Source of the DNA: Icerya purchasi | Lineage: Eukaryota > Arthropoda > Insecta > Hemiptera > Monophlebidae | Direction of reading: 5' to 3' | Length of the DNA stretch: 64,000 nucleotides | NCBI GenBank assembly: GCA_039619475.1 | Contig: CM077116.1 | Coordinates: 167,913,363-167,977,362 of the forward strand | Part shown: positions 11,846-21,455 of the stretch, piece after piece | Numbering within the stretch: position 1 is the stretch's first letter | Layout of the letters: each line of letters begins with the position of its first letter | Program-made: the position numbers and the translations under genes | The notes under the pieces: generated by a model | The model's database searches: none | What the model saw: only the letters and a program-made list of their open reading frames with translations | What the model was told of the DNA's origin: nothing

Positions 11846-12294
11846 TTAAAAGGTGCATTAATGTATGTGCAACCAAAAAATAAGCACTAAACTAATATTT
11901 TACAAGGGGGAGTGTTTCAGCTTCTAGAATTTGGTGGTACTTCACATATATCCAGCCAAACAACCGCATTACTAACCCTTTCTTGGTGGTTTATTCTTGT
12001 TCTGACCTATTTGTTTCCAGTGAGAAGCTTTGCATATGAGTAATCAAAGTAAATGAAAAAAAAAAAAAGAAAAAGAAAAAAAAACTGATTAGACCGCTAA
12101 CTTGTGTATTATTATTCATATATCTCAATTGCTGCAAAGACTGTGTTTGATATTTAGCAGAGTTGCTTTTTGACGTGTGTGTTGAGTCTACTATTTAATT
12201 ATGCATAGCTCTATAGCATTTTCAGTGTATGAAGAATCAAAACTTACCATCATAATAACACGTATGTGGAGCTTACATGCTTACATTTGTGTGA

Positions 12295-12440
12295 TGTACT
12301 ATAAATGTATGCGCGTGTGCGTGTGTGTGAGCGTGCGAGCGTGTGTATGTAGTGTAATGATGTGCATGTGATGTAACAATGATGATGATGTTGATGTGTT
12401 TGCATATGTGACCATGTATGTGCATGCATACACTTTCTAA
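12295..12440. repeat. TG/CG-rich purine-pyrimidine microsatellite
   Basis: Alternating GTGTGCGTGTGTG, GCGTGCGAGCGTG and related steps cover about 12305-12350 and grade into (GAT)n. The His/Thr-rich open frames over it are by-products of this composition. Confidence 0.7.
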
Positions 12441-12944
12441 TGTAATGAAACAATATTTAACTCGCAAAAATTATCAATCATAACAGATTTAATGGAACCC
12501 TGGTAATATATAGTTGTTTTGTATGAATTTAAATTAGAAAAATCAAATTGATTGTAAGCATTCAGACGTTGAAGAGCTGCTCATGTCTATTGGTGTAAAT
12601 GTTTAATGTATAACAATAATATATAAGAACTAATTTTGTCTGATCACATGATAACTACCAATGCAATGAGCACAATGAACAATTTAATTACCACATAGTA
12701 TTCATAAGCTTGATGGGACACACCTTCTTCGTCTCATCCAAATTCTGTTATTTTAGCAAACATAATCACAACCCAGAAATTCTATTAAACACATTTTCTT
12801 AACCTAATAGAGCCATCACTTGAATAACCCACTCCCTTGTTGCACCAATACAACTATTAGGATATAAAAACTATAATTTTTTTTGTAGCATACCACCAAA
12901 CATAACAAACAGAGATTAGATAAATGTAGTATCATAGAAAGAAG
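12441..12944. other. AT-rich unassigned DNA
   Basis: No coding motif or repeat recognised. Confidence 0.4.
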
Positions 12945-13165
12945 CACTCAATTGAAACCAAAATCACTCTATTCATACAAATTATACCATTTAGGGCTAA
13001 ACTACTTACATTTTAGTACAAGACATGGAATTTTAAAGGAAACAATCCGTTTTACACAAAAATTTAGGTGTAAATTATCAATTTATAGTAATATATCACA
13101 ATTTAGTACAAATGTCATCATTTTAGGTAGAAAACATCAAATTTTAATGGAAAATGATTCATCCT
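12945..13165. repeat. Degenerate ~20-bp minisatellite next to polB
   Basis: About ten imperfect units of roughly 17-22 bases follow each other, with a loose consensus of CATCAATTTTAGTACAAA type. Examples are TTACATTTTAGTACAAGACA, CACAATTTAGTACAAATG and CATCAAATTTTAATGGAAAA. Units are too variable and lack unique spacers, so this is not a CRISPR array. It lies downstream of the polymerase pseudogene. Confidence 0.6.
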
Positions 13166-13384
13166 AGGGAAAAGCACCAACTTTTTACTACATATACACT
13201 CTTTAATTAGAAATACCAATAACTCTATACACATTGTCTAAGTTTTAAGCCCTTACACATTCTTACATCTAATAAATTAAATAAATAAACGCAGCTGTTA
13301 ATATAAAATTTTATTACATAGTAAAATTAAAAATATACAATGTCTATATTACACATAATAATAATAATACACAGCCCCATATAA

Positions 13385-13980
13385 TCACACAATATACTTA
13401 CATTTATCTAACATACACGCTCTTAGTTCAGTTAAAACAACATTAAACTTTTTATACAATTTATTATACATAGAATTTCTGTAAGCTATTGTATCTACAT
13501 TATTACTACATATTATTCTTTTATCATTATTACCACTTAATATTACTTTATTCTTTTCCAAGGTATACAATGAATATTGTAATGTGCCTTATAATTATCA
13601 CTTAATTTACCACACACACCACTCACACAATTATAATAATATATAAAATTAAGTTCTTTCTTAATTATAGAAGATTGTACACCTTTACATTTTTTAATTT
13701 CTCTATTATCAATAATACTTACAGAATACATTTTCAGACAGAATCCAACAAATTCACTAATTGGGGTGTCATTCAATTCATTCTTAAATACACCAAGCTT
13801 CTTTTTATTTTCTAGTGAATAGCACGGGTGACCTTTTGGATAATCACTCATATCAAAATACTGATCATTATCTTTAATATCTTTATAAAAATAGAACGTT
13901 TTAAGTTCATAAATAAGTGAATCAGTATCACAATATAAAAGATTAATATTCTTACACATTTTACACACTATATTGTAATG
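13385..13980 (-). pseudogene. Protein-primed family B DNA polymerase, C-terminal part (Polinton/adintovirus-like)
   Basis: This is the C-terminal palm and thumb of a DNA_pol_B_2-type polymerase. Motif C, YCDTDSL, with its two catalytic Asp, lies at about 13925-13945. A FDMSDYPKGHP tract and the GVFKNEL and FVGFCLKMYSV blocks typical of this polymerase class follow. A frameshift near 13560-13600 moves the last ~60 codons (YTLEKNK..DKR) into another frame, which ends at 13385. The upstream half of the gene lies at 15251-16250, beyond an inserted LINE. Such polymerases replicate Polintons and related viruses. No capsid, integrase or protease gene was seen nearby, so only a fragment survives. Confidence 0.8.
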
Positions 13981-14014
13981 AACGATTGTAAATAAGATAA
14001 ATACAGGACTATCA

Positions 14015-14707
14015 ATGGGGAATCAATTTTTAATTACATTTATTGACCTATCCGAAGCATTTGATTTAGTTGACCATGAATTATTGATCAACGACTTAGA
14101 AAATCTGGGCATTAAAAATAATCAACCTAAGTGGTTTAAGAATTATATAGCAACTAAGAAAAGTATGGTCAAAATCTCACTGAATAAAAGTAATGAAAAA
14201 ATTATTCAATATGGAGTAGGTCAGGGTACTGTATTGGCCCCTAACCTTTTTCTCATTTACACTAACTCGTTACACAAGTGTATTAAAAATGCAAAGGTAT
14301 ATGTTTTTGCCGATGATACTGCCTTTGTAATGGAGCACAAAAATTTAGAGATGATGGAAAAATTATTACAAGAGGATATAGATGATTTCAGTAAATGGGC
14401 ACATGATAGGAGGTTATGTGCAAATATAAACAAATCAGAACTATTACATACTCGGAACAATTCTAAACATAAGAGACGCGATCCGCGAATTGTCCTTCAT
14501 AATAACGATTGCTTTCATAAGCTTTGTGTAAATAACAATACCTATTTGTGTTTTTGTCCACCGTTAGAGAATATAAATCACTTTAAATATCTAGGTATAT
14601 ATATTGATAAATCTTTGAACTGGAAAAAACACATCCAAAGTTTAAACTCGAAAATAAGACAGACGATTTCGTCTTTATATAAAATAAAACAGGTACTATC
14701 ATATTGA
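14015..14707 (+). CDS. Reverse transcriptase fragment of LINE family D
   Basis: A 230-codon frame begins inside the RT palm. ITFIDLSEAFDLVDH is RT motif A with catalytic Asp (about residue 11). VGQGTVLAP, near residue 70, is the usual GxPQGS block with substitutions. VFADDTAFV near residue 98 is the catalytic ADD box. KYLGIYID near residue 192 and the WKKHI tract mark the end of the RT. The fingers and any endonuclease are missing because the element is 5'-truncated. The frame stops at TGA 14705 and the C-terminus continues in other frames, so it is not functional. CR1/Jockey-like by general appearance. Confidence 0.8.
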   Translation: MGNQFLITFIDLSEAFDLVDHELLINDLENLGIKNNQPKWFKNYIATKKSMVKISLNKSNEKIIQYGVGQGTVLAPNLFLIYTNSLHKCIKNAKVYVFADDTAFVMEHKNLEMMEKLLQEDIDDFSKWAHDRRLCANINKSELLHTRNNSKHKRRDPRIVLHNNDCFHKLCVNNNTYLCFCPPLENINHFKYLGIYIDKSLNWKKHIQSLNSKIRQTISSLYKIKQVLSY

Positions 14708-15169
14708 AATCTATGTATATACTATAATTCAATAATAATGTCTAGAATATTATATGGAATTCAAATATCGGGCGAGGCTAAGAAAACAGAAATAAATAAA
14801 ATAAGTAAAATACAGAAGAGGTGTTTGAAACTTATACCCCCCCCCCACTGAAAGAAAAACGACTCTGGGTCAACATGGTGGAAAGAAAATGATGAAATGT
14901 CCCACAAGATGTATTATTTCTATTATAGATTAATAGAATTTAATGCCAATAATATAAAATTACCATCCAGGGAAAAAATTCAGTCAACAAGAAACCAAAG
15001 TAATACATATTACATCTATCTCTGCGGTTAAATCTATGAATTGACAATACTGATGACTCAGTGCTAATCAAATTAATAAGTACAATCCCTAATGATATAC
15101 TAGAGGGGGAAAAAATTGGTGAGTGGAAAAAGGAGGTGCAAAACTGGTTGAAGGAATGGTGCAAAGACT

Positions 15170-15250
15170 GAAGCTATACCCAACGGGTATATATACCCTG
15201 TAAGACCCACAACTTACTTTTAAAATAAAAAAAAACTTAATAAAAAAAAA
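15170..15250 (+). repeat. 3' tail of LINE family D
   Basis: The sequence GGTATATATACCCTGTAAGACC, continuing to the A-rich end, is shared with 51850-51909 (CCCTGTAAGACCCACAACTTA in both). It marks the 3' terminus of the family. Confidence 0.75.
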
Positions 15251-16250
15251 ATGGAAATCAAACATTTCTAATTTGCTAATATCTAAAATAAACATACCAA
15301 TATAAATTGGTTTATTAAATTTAATTGTTGAAGGATTTAAATGTACCGCAACCAAAAACGGTTGCTCACTAAATATTGTCTGATCCTTAAAATTACTTTT
15401 TCTGACCAGTTTAGTAAATTTTACTTCATTTGTAATAAGCTGTATATTAATTCTATGTCTGATATTTTCCATCATTTTACCAAAAACATTGTTATTCATA
15501 AGCTTCCAATAGTTCTTCTCAAACTCACTGGTAGCCTGTTTCTGCTGTAGAGTGTTCAAATCAATTTAAGGCTTCAACCACGCCGACTGATTGGAACAAA
15601 TGACCCGGTGCACATGTTATAGTTTTAGTCCTAATTCAATTTCCTGTTTAAGATTTTTGTACTGGATAATATAATTGTACTTATTTCCTAATGTATTAAC
15701 TAATTTTACACATTTTCTAACTGATTTAGCCTCGGGACATAGAGGTAAATCATTGTGTGCCAAATATAAATCTGGTAGATATTCTAAATCCACCTCAAGC
15801 ACATAACCGATGGGTCCATCATCAGGTATAGTCATAATATCTATTTCTAATATTTCTTTCTGGCTAAGCCATCTAAAACCATCCATAGGAAGACATAGAG
15901 GTTATTCGCATTCAAATGTGCTATGAAAGTGTTACCTACACTATCGCTACCACCATTATCATCATCACTGGAACTATTATTACAGCTGTTAGTGTATGAA
16001 TTTTCCACCTTAGCATAACGTTTCACACACTAACACATACCGTCGAAAACCATATTATAATCGGTTGAGAGCTCCAATTGAACTTCTGTCAACTTCAACA
16101 TTGCTTGAAATGCCAATCCGGGAGCAGTAAAACTCCATGCAGGATCCAAATTGTAAATTTTCTAACAGACACTTCTAAAGTTTTCAAAAACATCTGCAAG
16201 TAGAAGCACATCCGTCTTCAGATATATATCATTGTACTCGCCGAGTGTTT
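15251..16250 (-). pseudogene. Protein-primed family B DNA polymerase, central part
   Basis: On the minus strand, blocks of the DNA_pol_B_2 class follow in the right order. They are [19 protein letters not shown] (about 16180-16250), TAPGLAFQAML (16100-16130), a Ser/Asp-rich linker and AHLNANNLY (15905-15935), GYVLEVDLEYL (15780-15815), and FEKNYWKLMNNNVFGK (15470-15525). Motif A is the DLEY block, and the KLMNN..GK block is motif B. At least three stops or frameshifts interrupt it. It joins the part at 13385-13980 once the LINE is ignored. The N-terminal exonuclease half is lost at the junction with a family A LINE near 16250. Confidence 0.8.
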
Positions 16251-16768
16251 GAACATTTAATGTATCCCACGGAGAAACAAAGGCGGCACCAACCCCATCA
16301 GCCCTCTTAGATCCATCAGTGAAAATAACGGAATGATTGGGATATAAAGAATTTAAAACCATGTGAAATTCAGATCTAATCATAGAGTGAGGAAGGAATT
16401 TCGCAGAAGTTGACAAATCAAATACATGAGGAGGATGTAAGAGACTGAAATAATTAAGAGAAAAGTGCAGAGATTTATCATAGGAGAAAAATTGACAAGA
16501 CGAACAGAAATGAAAGATAAAATTGGAATTCTGTTGGGAGTAAAACGCCAGTTGTGAAAAATAGAACAATAAGCAGCTATAATCTTAGAGGAAAAAGAAG
16601 GAAGACGTTTAATTAGGAAACGATAGCCTAGATAGGATCTGCACATGAACAAAGGGAGTGATTTTGATTCGGAGAGGGTAGCAGGAATTGGAGTAGATTT
16701 ACGCGCATCCAGACAAAGACAAAGGCAGGAATTTAGAATGCGGTCAAGCTTTAACAGAAGAAACTTAA
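16250..16768 (-). mobile_element. LINE family A fragment (connection region to RNase H start)
   Basis: Minus-strand frames contain FLLLKLDRI (16745-16768), SYLGYRFLIKRL (16610-16645), NWRFTPNR (about 16530-16555) and [18 protein letters not shown] (16280-16335). All match the family A protein. The left edge cuts straight into polB in the middle of RNase H, and the right edge meets a piggyBac remnant. This is therefore a rearranged piece and not a clean insertion. Confidence 0.75.
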
Positions 16769-16869
16769 AGAAAAGAAAGTTAATTAAAAAGGTTAAATGG
16801 ATTTTAGCTGAAAAAAAAAGTTATTTCAGATTTGGCGCTAATATTACTGACAGAGAACTTACTTATAAT

Positions 16870-18672
16870 ATAGAATAACTTTTTCCATACAATTACTTTT
16901 CCATGTTTATGAATGAAGAATGTTATCGATTAATAAGTATAATGAAACTAATTTGTATAGCGTCCAAAATACATCTAAATCAACCGACACAAATATTCAT
17001 GAAATTCAAAATTTTATTGCGATGCTATTTATAATGGAAATAATAAATCTACCATCATTTAGAGATTATTGGTCTCAAAACTTCCGTATTTAGAGCATAG
17101 CAAATGTAATGTCACGTTTTGAAATAATAAAACGAAATTTACATTTTGTAAATAATGAAAATGTTTACCAATATGAAAATGATCGGTACTTCAAAATAAG
17201 GCCTATTTTGGAGCATGTTAGAAGAAATTGCCTCAAAGTGGACCATGAAACCCGCTTTTCAATAGATGAAATGATGATACCTTATAAAGGTACAAAAGCT
17301 AATAATAGAAAACGGCACATAAATAAAATGGGGCTCTAACTAGTGGAATCATTTATGACCTTTTACCATATGGTGGTGAAACAACACGTTTACCAGTAAA
17401 GAAGAGAAATACTTCGGTATAGGACAAAAAGCAATACTGGAGCTTTGTAAATCAACTCCAAAGATGCAACAATCTTATGTTGTTTATTTTGATAATTGGT
17501 TTACCTCTCTAGAATTCGTCTATTTTTTAAGAGAGGAATATAGAATTTTTTCATCTGGTACAGTGCTAAATAATTGACTAAGAAATTGTAAATTAAAGGA
17601 AGATAAACAATTAAAGAAATTAGGTCGCGATCATTGGCGCACTCAAGGGGGGTGCAACGGGGCCATTGCTCCTCCCAAAAAATCTTCGAAATCTTAATTT
17701 CGTTTTGTAATGTTTTGTTTTATTTATTTAAAAAAAAAAAAAACATACACATTTACTTTTTGCTTATATTACAAATATAAAGTTACGTTTCTATTGTTTT
17801 ATTACTTTTTTTTAAAATAAAATTCGTCAGTTTTGTAATTTCTTTAAAAATAATATTCGTTAATTTTGTATTTTTTTTTTTTTTTTTTAATTTTAATTTA
17901 CAGATCACGGAAATAGATAGGTACTTAGTCGAGGTACCGAGTTACCACCCGCTAACTCATCTAAATTCTAGCCCCTACCAAAAAAATCTCCTGAGTGCGC
18001 CTTTGGTCGCGATAGTTTTGATTACAATACAGGTAACAAGAAAAAAATTGATGTTATAAAATGGTATGATAATAGATGTGTATCTGTAGTTAGTTCGTAT
18101 GTCGCCGCAGAACTTTTAGAAGAAGTAAAAGGGATAGTAAAGAAAACAGCACAAAAGTTTCAGTGCCCTGTCCGAAAGTTGTAAAAGATTATAACCGATA
18201 TATGGCTGGTGTGGATAAAGCCGATATGCCTGTCGCATTATGCAGAACTGCAATGAAATCTTGTCGATGGTATTTTTCATTATTTTCACAAATGATTGAT
18301 ATCCGTGTGAATAATGCTTGCTTATTATATAAGCGTGACTTGGAACATAAACAGGTAAGAACATGTGTACCTTCGAAGGAATTTAGATATACTATTGGCA
18401 ACACTCTAAATACTAAGAATAAACTTAGAATTGGAAGGCCGTTAAATGTAGCCGAGCACTGTGCTGCTTTGAAAAAGAACAAACAACCTCTTCCATCAAG
18501 TGATTCAAGATTGGGGACAACTTAGATCACATTTAGCCCATTTTCACAACTATTGGGCGATGTAGATCATGTACAGCGAATAAAACTACAATACTGTGCT
18601 CAAAGTGTAACATGAGATTATGTACTTTAAAAAACCGCAATTGTTTCTTTAAATATCACAAAGAAAGGTAAA
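16870..18672 (+). pseudogene. piggyBac-like transposase (DDE_Tnp_1_7), broken
   Basis: The order of family blocks is conserved. A YFSMFMNEECYRLI N-terminal block is near 16890. An IINLPSFRDYWSQ block is near 17050. MSRFEIIKRNLHFV is at 17109-17150. FSIDEMMIPYKG carries the first catalytic Asp at about 17265. YVVYFDNWFTSLE carries the second, near 17490. YMAGVDKADM carries the third, near 18205. The C-terminal cysteine-rich domain (CSKCNMRLC, NRNCFFKYH) is at 18600-18665, ending in TAA near 18672. At least five stops or frameshifts and a 374-bp hAT MITE interrupt it. It is a cut-and-paste transposase relic. Confidence 0.85.
17632..18005. mobile_element. hAT-type MITE inserted in the piggyBac transposase
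   Basis: The element has terminal inverted repeats CATTGGCGCACTCA (17632-17645) and, at the right end read inward, CAAAGGCGCACTCA (17992-18005). It is flanked by an exact 8-bp duplication GTCGCGAT (17624-17631 and 18006-18013). Removing it restores the GRD coding tract of the transposase. An 8-bp duplication and CA-starting ends fit the hAT superfamily. It is 374 bp, AT-rich and non-coding. Confidence 0.85.
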
Positions 18673-19204
18673 TAATATACACAGATGCGCACACAATACG
18701 AAAGCACTTCTGTATTACATATACACATTATAATTTCTTTTTTGTTTTGCACTTTTAAAAGTAAACATAATTAATTTGTTAGTGGAATTCTGAAATTATT
18801 TATTTTAGTGGTTGTGCAAGGTAATATATGCAACTGAAGCAGGTGTGTATAATCAATATTTCTGTTCATTTGTTATGCATTTACACTTTGTAAGTGGTTT
18901 CATATCTTTCTCAGTGTACATTATTATCTATCAGTACTTTTCTACATAGCGCTCATGTACATTATAATCAAGGATGAAACTAGCCGATTATTTTGCGGGT
19001 GAGGTTCACTCAATTTGCCGAATGAAATACAATTTTTTCCGAACGACCGAATGAAATATAAATGAATAAAAAAAAAAAAAAAGTTATTCGCAAAGTAAAA
19101 TAGCCAAAGGATATCTTCAATTTTGCCAAATTAACCAAATGTTTTCTGATTTTGACGAATAATTCACAATTTAAAATGACTAAGAGGTATCATATCCTCA
19201 TATA

Positions 19205-19350
19205 CCCTCCCCGCGTAGTTTTGTCCATGATTATAACGCCTATTGCTAAATGTTGGTAGTTTTCAGTAAAGCGATCAGTAGTCACTACAATGCATACTAT
19301 TAAATGTCGGTGGTTTTCTGTAAAACGCTCAATGTGCATTACAAAGAACA
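19205..19350. repeat. piggyBac subterminal tandem repeat
   Basis: Two diverged ~65-bp units. Each has AAATGTTGGTAGTTTTC or AAATGTCGGTGGTTTTC, then GTAAA(G/A)CG(A/C)TCA and a CAC/CATTACAA block. A related unit (GCGCTCATGTACATTATAA) is near 18950. Confidence 0.55.
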
Positions 19351-19739
19351 TGGCGTAATTTGGTTTCTGTGGGATCAGGGAACCAAAATAATAAGTTTTA
19401 TTGTTAAATGCATCCTAAATAGTAAAATAAAATTTACAAAATAATTTTCACTTTGATTTTTCTATGTGGGAGCATTTAAGGGTTAAACTACAACAGAACG
19501 CGAGATATACGTGCTACCGTTATGAAAACTGAATATACTGATTCAGAAATGTCCTCTATTTCCAACGAGACCGCGGGCACAATCGCAGTGTTGCCACAAG
19601 CCGCGCTATGAAACAATTCTACGAAATTGTCACACCTCGTATATAGATAAATTGCAACAAATTTGGAACAATTACAAGAGTATAACATATCAGTGTATTT
19701 TCCAGATATTACCGAAAGAATTAATAATTACATTTTACC

Positions 19740-20030
19740 CCCCCCCCCCCACCTATTTCTTTAATATACAGTTCATAACAGGACATGGAGAATATTTAAA
19801 AAGTACTTGTATAAATATGGAATTGCGAAATCGGAAAATTGTGTTAGATGCAATTTCCAGTACAGTGTATATCATACATGTATTTTTCAAGCCTGCAATA
19901 ACAGTAAAACCGGTTTTTGAGGGTAATACGGAACAAGTGGGGTAACAAATGAATTGCACAACTTGAATAAATTTACAATAGAAGAGGTGGTTAAAAATCG
20001 TAAAAATAATATTCATTTATATTAAGAAAA
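19740..20030 (+). mobile_element. C-terminal remnant of an R1-like LINE
   Basis: A FITGHGEYLK tract at about 19772-19800 is followed, after a frameshift, by KYLYKYGIAKSENC. A zinc finger CVRC..YHTCIFQAC then spans about 19840-19895. NELHNLNKFTIEEVV follows at about 19950-19990. The TGHG motif plus a CX2C..H..C finger and a FTIEE-type ending is characteristic of the C-terminal domain of R1/TRAS-like and related LINE ORF2 proteins. The rest of the element is not visible upstream. Confidence 0.6.
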
Positions 20031-20460
20031 TAATTAAGATTAACAATCATACTTCTATTTAATAATTGTAAAACAGAATAATGTGACCTAATAAACTTAA
20101 TTGGATGGGGCGCAATAATTTTTGTCATGTCTTATATGCATGTAATTAAAATTTAATAATGTAGAAAAAAGAAAAAAATAACATTTTCAGCCAGCACGAA
20201 CCTGATAAACTATTTCTATTTTACCCGCTAGGTGCTCTAGTGTTCCCTCTTTATGCCAGGTGGAATTTATCACTACTCGTCACCTCATTATCCGTAATTG
20301 TTTTGCTCAGTACAGCATTCTTTTCTACAACAGAACTTTTCCGGGCCCGTTTTTAACATCACAATTAATTTCCAGCTTTTTGTTTCTTTTATCTTTTAAC
20401 AGGTTCGTAGGACATAAGCAGAAGGGAATTAAGTCTTGAACTGAGCACCAGAATTCTGCG
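20031..20460. other. Unassigned; possible splice-acceptor-like site
   Basis: No coding motif. A pyrimidine-rich tract ending TTTTAACAG at about 20393-20401 resembles a 3' splice site upstream of the hydrolase-like stretch. I cannot show that it is used. Confidence 0.3.
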
Positions 20461-20694
20461 GTGCCACGTTTTACTGTATGGCAACGGGAGTTAGACGTTG
20501 GATGTTACCTCAGAACAGTAGCATTGATACTATATACACATTTACCGCAGGGATTATTACAAGGCAATATGGATCATGCAGTCATTTGCTGTTTATATGA
20601 TATGTTTGTACAAAATGGGTTTTCTGTACTAAAAATAAATTTTAGAGGTGTAGGAAAATCGCAGGGTAATTTTGATAATGGGGTAGGAAAACTA
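20461..20694 (+). pseudogene. Rickettsiales-type alpha/beta hydrolase fragment (candidate lateral transfer)
   Basis: About 78 codons read as the N-terminal part of a bacterial alpha/beta hydrolase of the COG2945 kind. A VALILYTHLPQ strand-loop (residues 21-31) corresponds to the ALILHPHP block of alphaproteobacterial proteins. GNMDHAVICCLYDMFVQNGF and VLKINFRGVGKSQG follow (residues 35-69). The last of these is very close to the family block, and FDNGVGKL comes after it. An in-frame TGA lies upstream near 20435. At about 20695 the frame passes into RTE LINE sequence, so the catalytic C-terminal half is absent. No animal family I know has this FRGVGKSQG-FDNG pattern. A Wolbachia- or Rickettsia-derived insertion is the likeliest source (inference). 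Confidence 0.7.
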
Positions 20695-21060
20695 ATTGAA
20701 TTACATTTGTATAGACGTATGCTGAAAATTCCGTGGATCTTAAAAATTACTAACAAAAGAAATTCTTAAAAGAATGAATATCCGCCCGGAATTATTAAAT
20801 TTGATTAAGGAACTTAAACTACAATATCTGGGGCATATCATGAGAGATCAAAAATATGAAATTATACATCTCATTATGGAAGGATTTGGGCAAAAGATTG
20901 AAAGGGCGCCCACAAAATTCGTGGACAAAGGGTTTTCATCGTTGGTTCCGTTTGGTTGCCCACTGAAATGTTCAGATCTGCCATGTTAAGAAAAGACATT
21001 GCTATGTTGATCGCCAACCTTCGTGACGGAGACGGCGGATGAAGAAGAAGAAGAGTATTA
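20695..21060 (+). mobile_element. RTE-like LINE C-terminal remnant with AAG tail
   Basis: LHLYRRMLKIPWI starts at about 20700. After a frameshift, EILKRMNIRPELL and LKLQYLGHIMRDQKYE follow (20770-20865). The coding end IAMLIANLRDGDGG is at about 21000-21040 with stop TGA and an (AAG)n tail. These are standard blocks of the C-terminal region of RTE-type endonuclease/reverse transcriptase proteins. It is 5'-truncated exactly at the hydrolase fragment. It was probably inserted there. Confidence 0.75.
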
Positions 21061-21069
21061 GCCCAAGTA

Positions 21070-21185
21070 ATGAGAAGAACGAAAAAGTAAAGTTATATTC
21101 TGAAACATTTAAGCGTAGAGGATAAAAACAATTCGGAGACAGAAATGGCAGAAGTAGAAGGAAATAAAAGAATAAGAGCATCAAG
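21070..21185. repeat. Repeat shared with 62365-62490 (opposite strand)
   Basis: AAAGTTATATTCTGAAACAT, then TTAAGCGTAGAGGA and AGAAGTAGAAGGAAATAA, align with the reverse complement of about 62370-62490. That stretch carries TAAAGTTCTATTC, ACATTTAAGGATAGAGGA and GAAGCAAAAGGAAATAA. By eye the two are about three-quarters identical over ~100 bases. Identity of the family unknown. Confidence 0.6.
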
Positions 21186-21234
21186 ACAGAAAGGAAGACG
21201 AGTATTTTCGAAAAAAGAGTAAAATACAGTGAAG

Positions 21235-21455
21235 TGAGTCACATACCCTTGATTAGGTGTCGGGGATTGTGAAGTTAAGGTTCACAATGTACTAAGCCGA
21301 ACGGCACTAATGAGAGTAGGGAGGCCAACTCCTTTCTCTCGGCTGCCTTTATTTTCCCAGATTTCTCTGATACCAAATTATTTCAGGATGGGTAAACCTG
21401 GGACCGACCCGGATCCGGAACGAGACAAACCTTGATCCCGTGTTCTCTGATGAGA
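21235..21455 (-). repeat. Dispersed repeat, copy 2 (LINE/SINE 3' tail)
   Basis: This is the reverse complement of the 3390-3645 repeat: GTCTCGTTCCGGATCCGGGT, then AATCTGGGAAAATAAAGGC, and the end AACTTCACAATCCCCGACACC..GTGACTCACTTCACT. The tail is the one found at 30830-30905. Confidence 0.7.

Larger units (their letters stand above)
10546..12060. other. Unassigned DNA with short tandem duplications
   Basis: No coding motif recognised. Two diverged tandem duplications are visible, at about 11268-11367 (50-bp period) and 11696-11845 (85-bp period). An A/G-rich run occurs at about 12055-12085. Confidence 0.5.
13981..15250 (+). mobile_element. 5'-truncated LINE family D inserted in polB
   Basis: The coding reading of polB stops at codon His (13978-13980) and resumes at 15251. 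Between them lies a plus-strand LINE ending in A-rich sequence. AATG is found at both edges, giving a 3-4 bp target duplication. The insert carries an RT ORF (14015-14707), a decayed C-terminus to about 15170, and a 3' UTR ending CCCTGTAAGACCCACAACTTA plus A-rich tail. The same tail is found at 51850-51909. Confidence 0.85.
16769..19482 (+). mobile_element. piggyBac-like transposon, 5' end missing, 3' terminal repeat present
   Basis: A transposase pseudogene occupies about 16870-18672. It is followed by ~800 bp of AT-rich DNA with subterminal repeats and a 3' end, AGCATTTAAGGG, at 19471-19482. Right after it comes TTAA at 19483-19486. The end reads CCCTTAAATGCTCCCACATA inward, as expected for piggyBac termini and TTAA target specificity. 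No matching 5' end was found. The left side abuts a family A LINE fragment at 16768. Confidence 0.8.

Noticed and set aside
12250..12467. His/Thr-rich minus-strand ORFs
   Set aside because: They are translations of a GT/CG microsatellite.
12945..13165. CRISPR-like array
   Set aside because: Units are contiguous and variable, with no spacers, in a eukaryotic TE-rich context.
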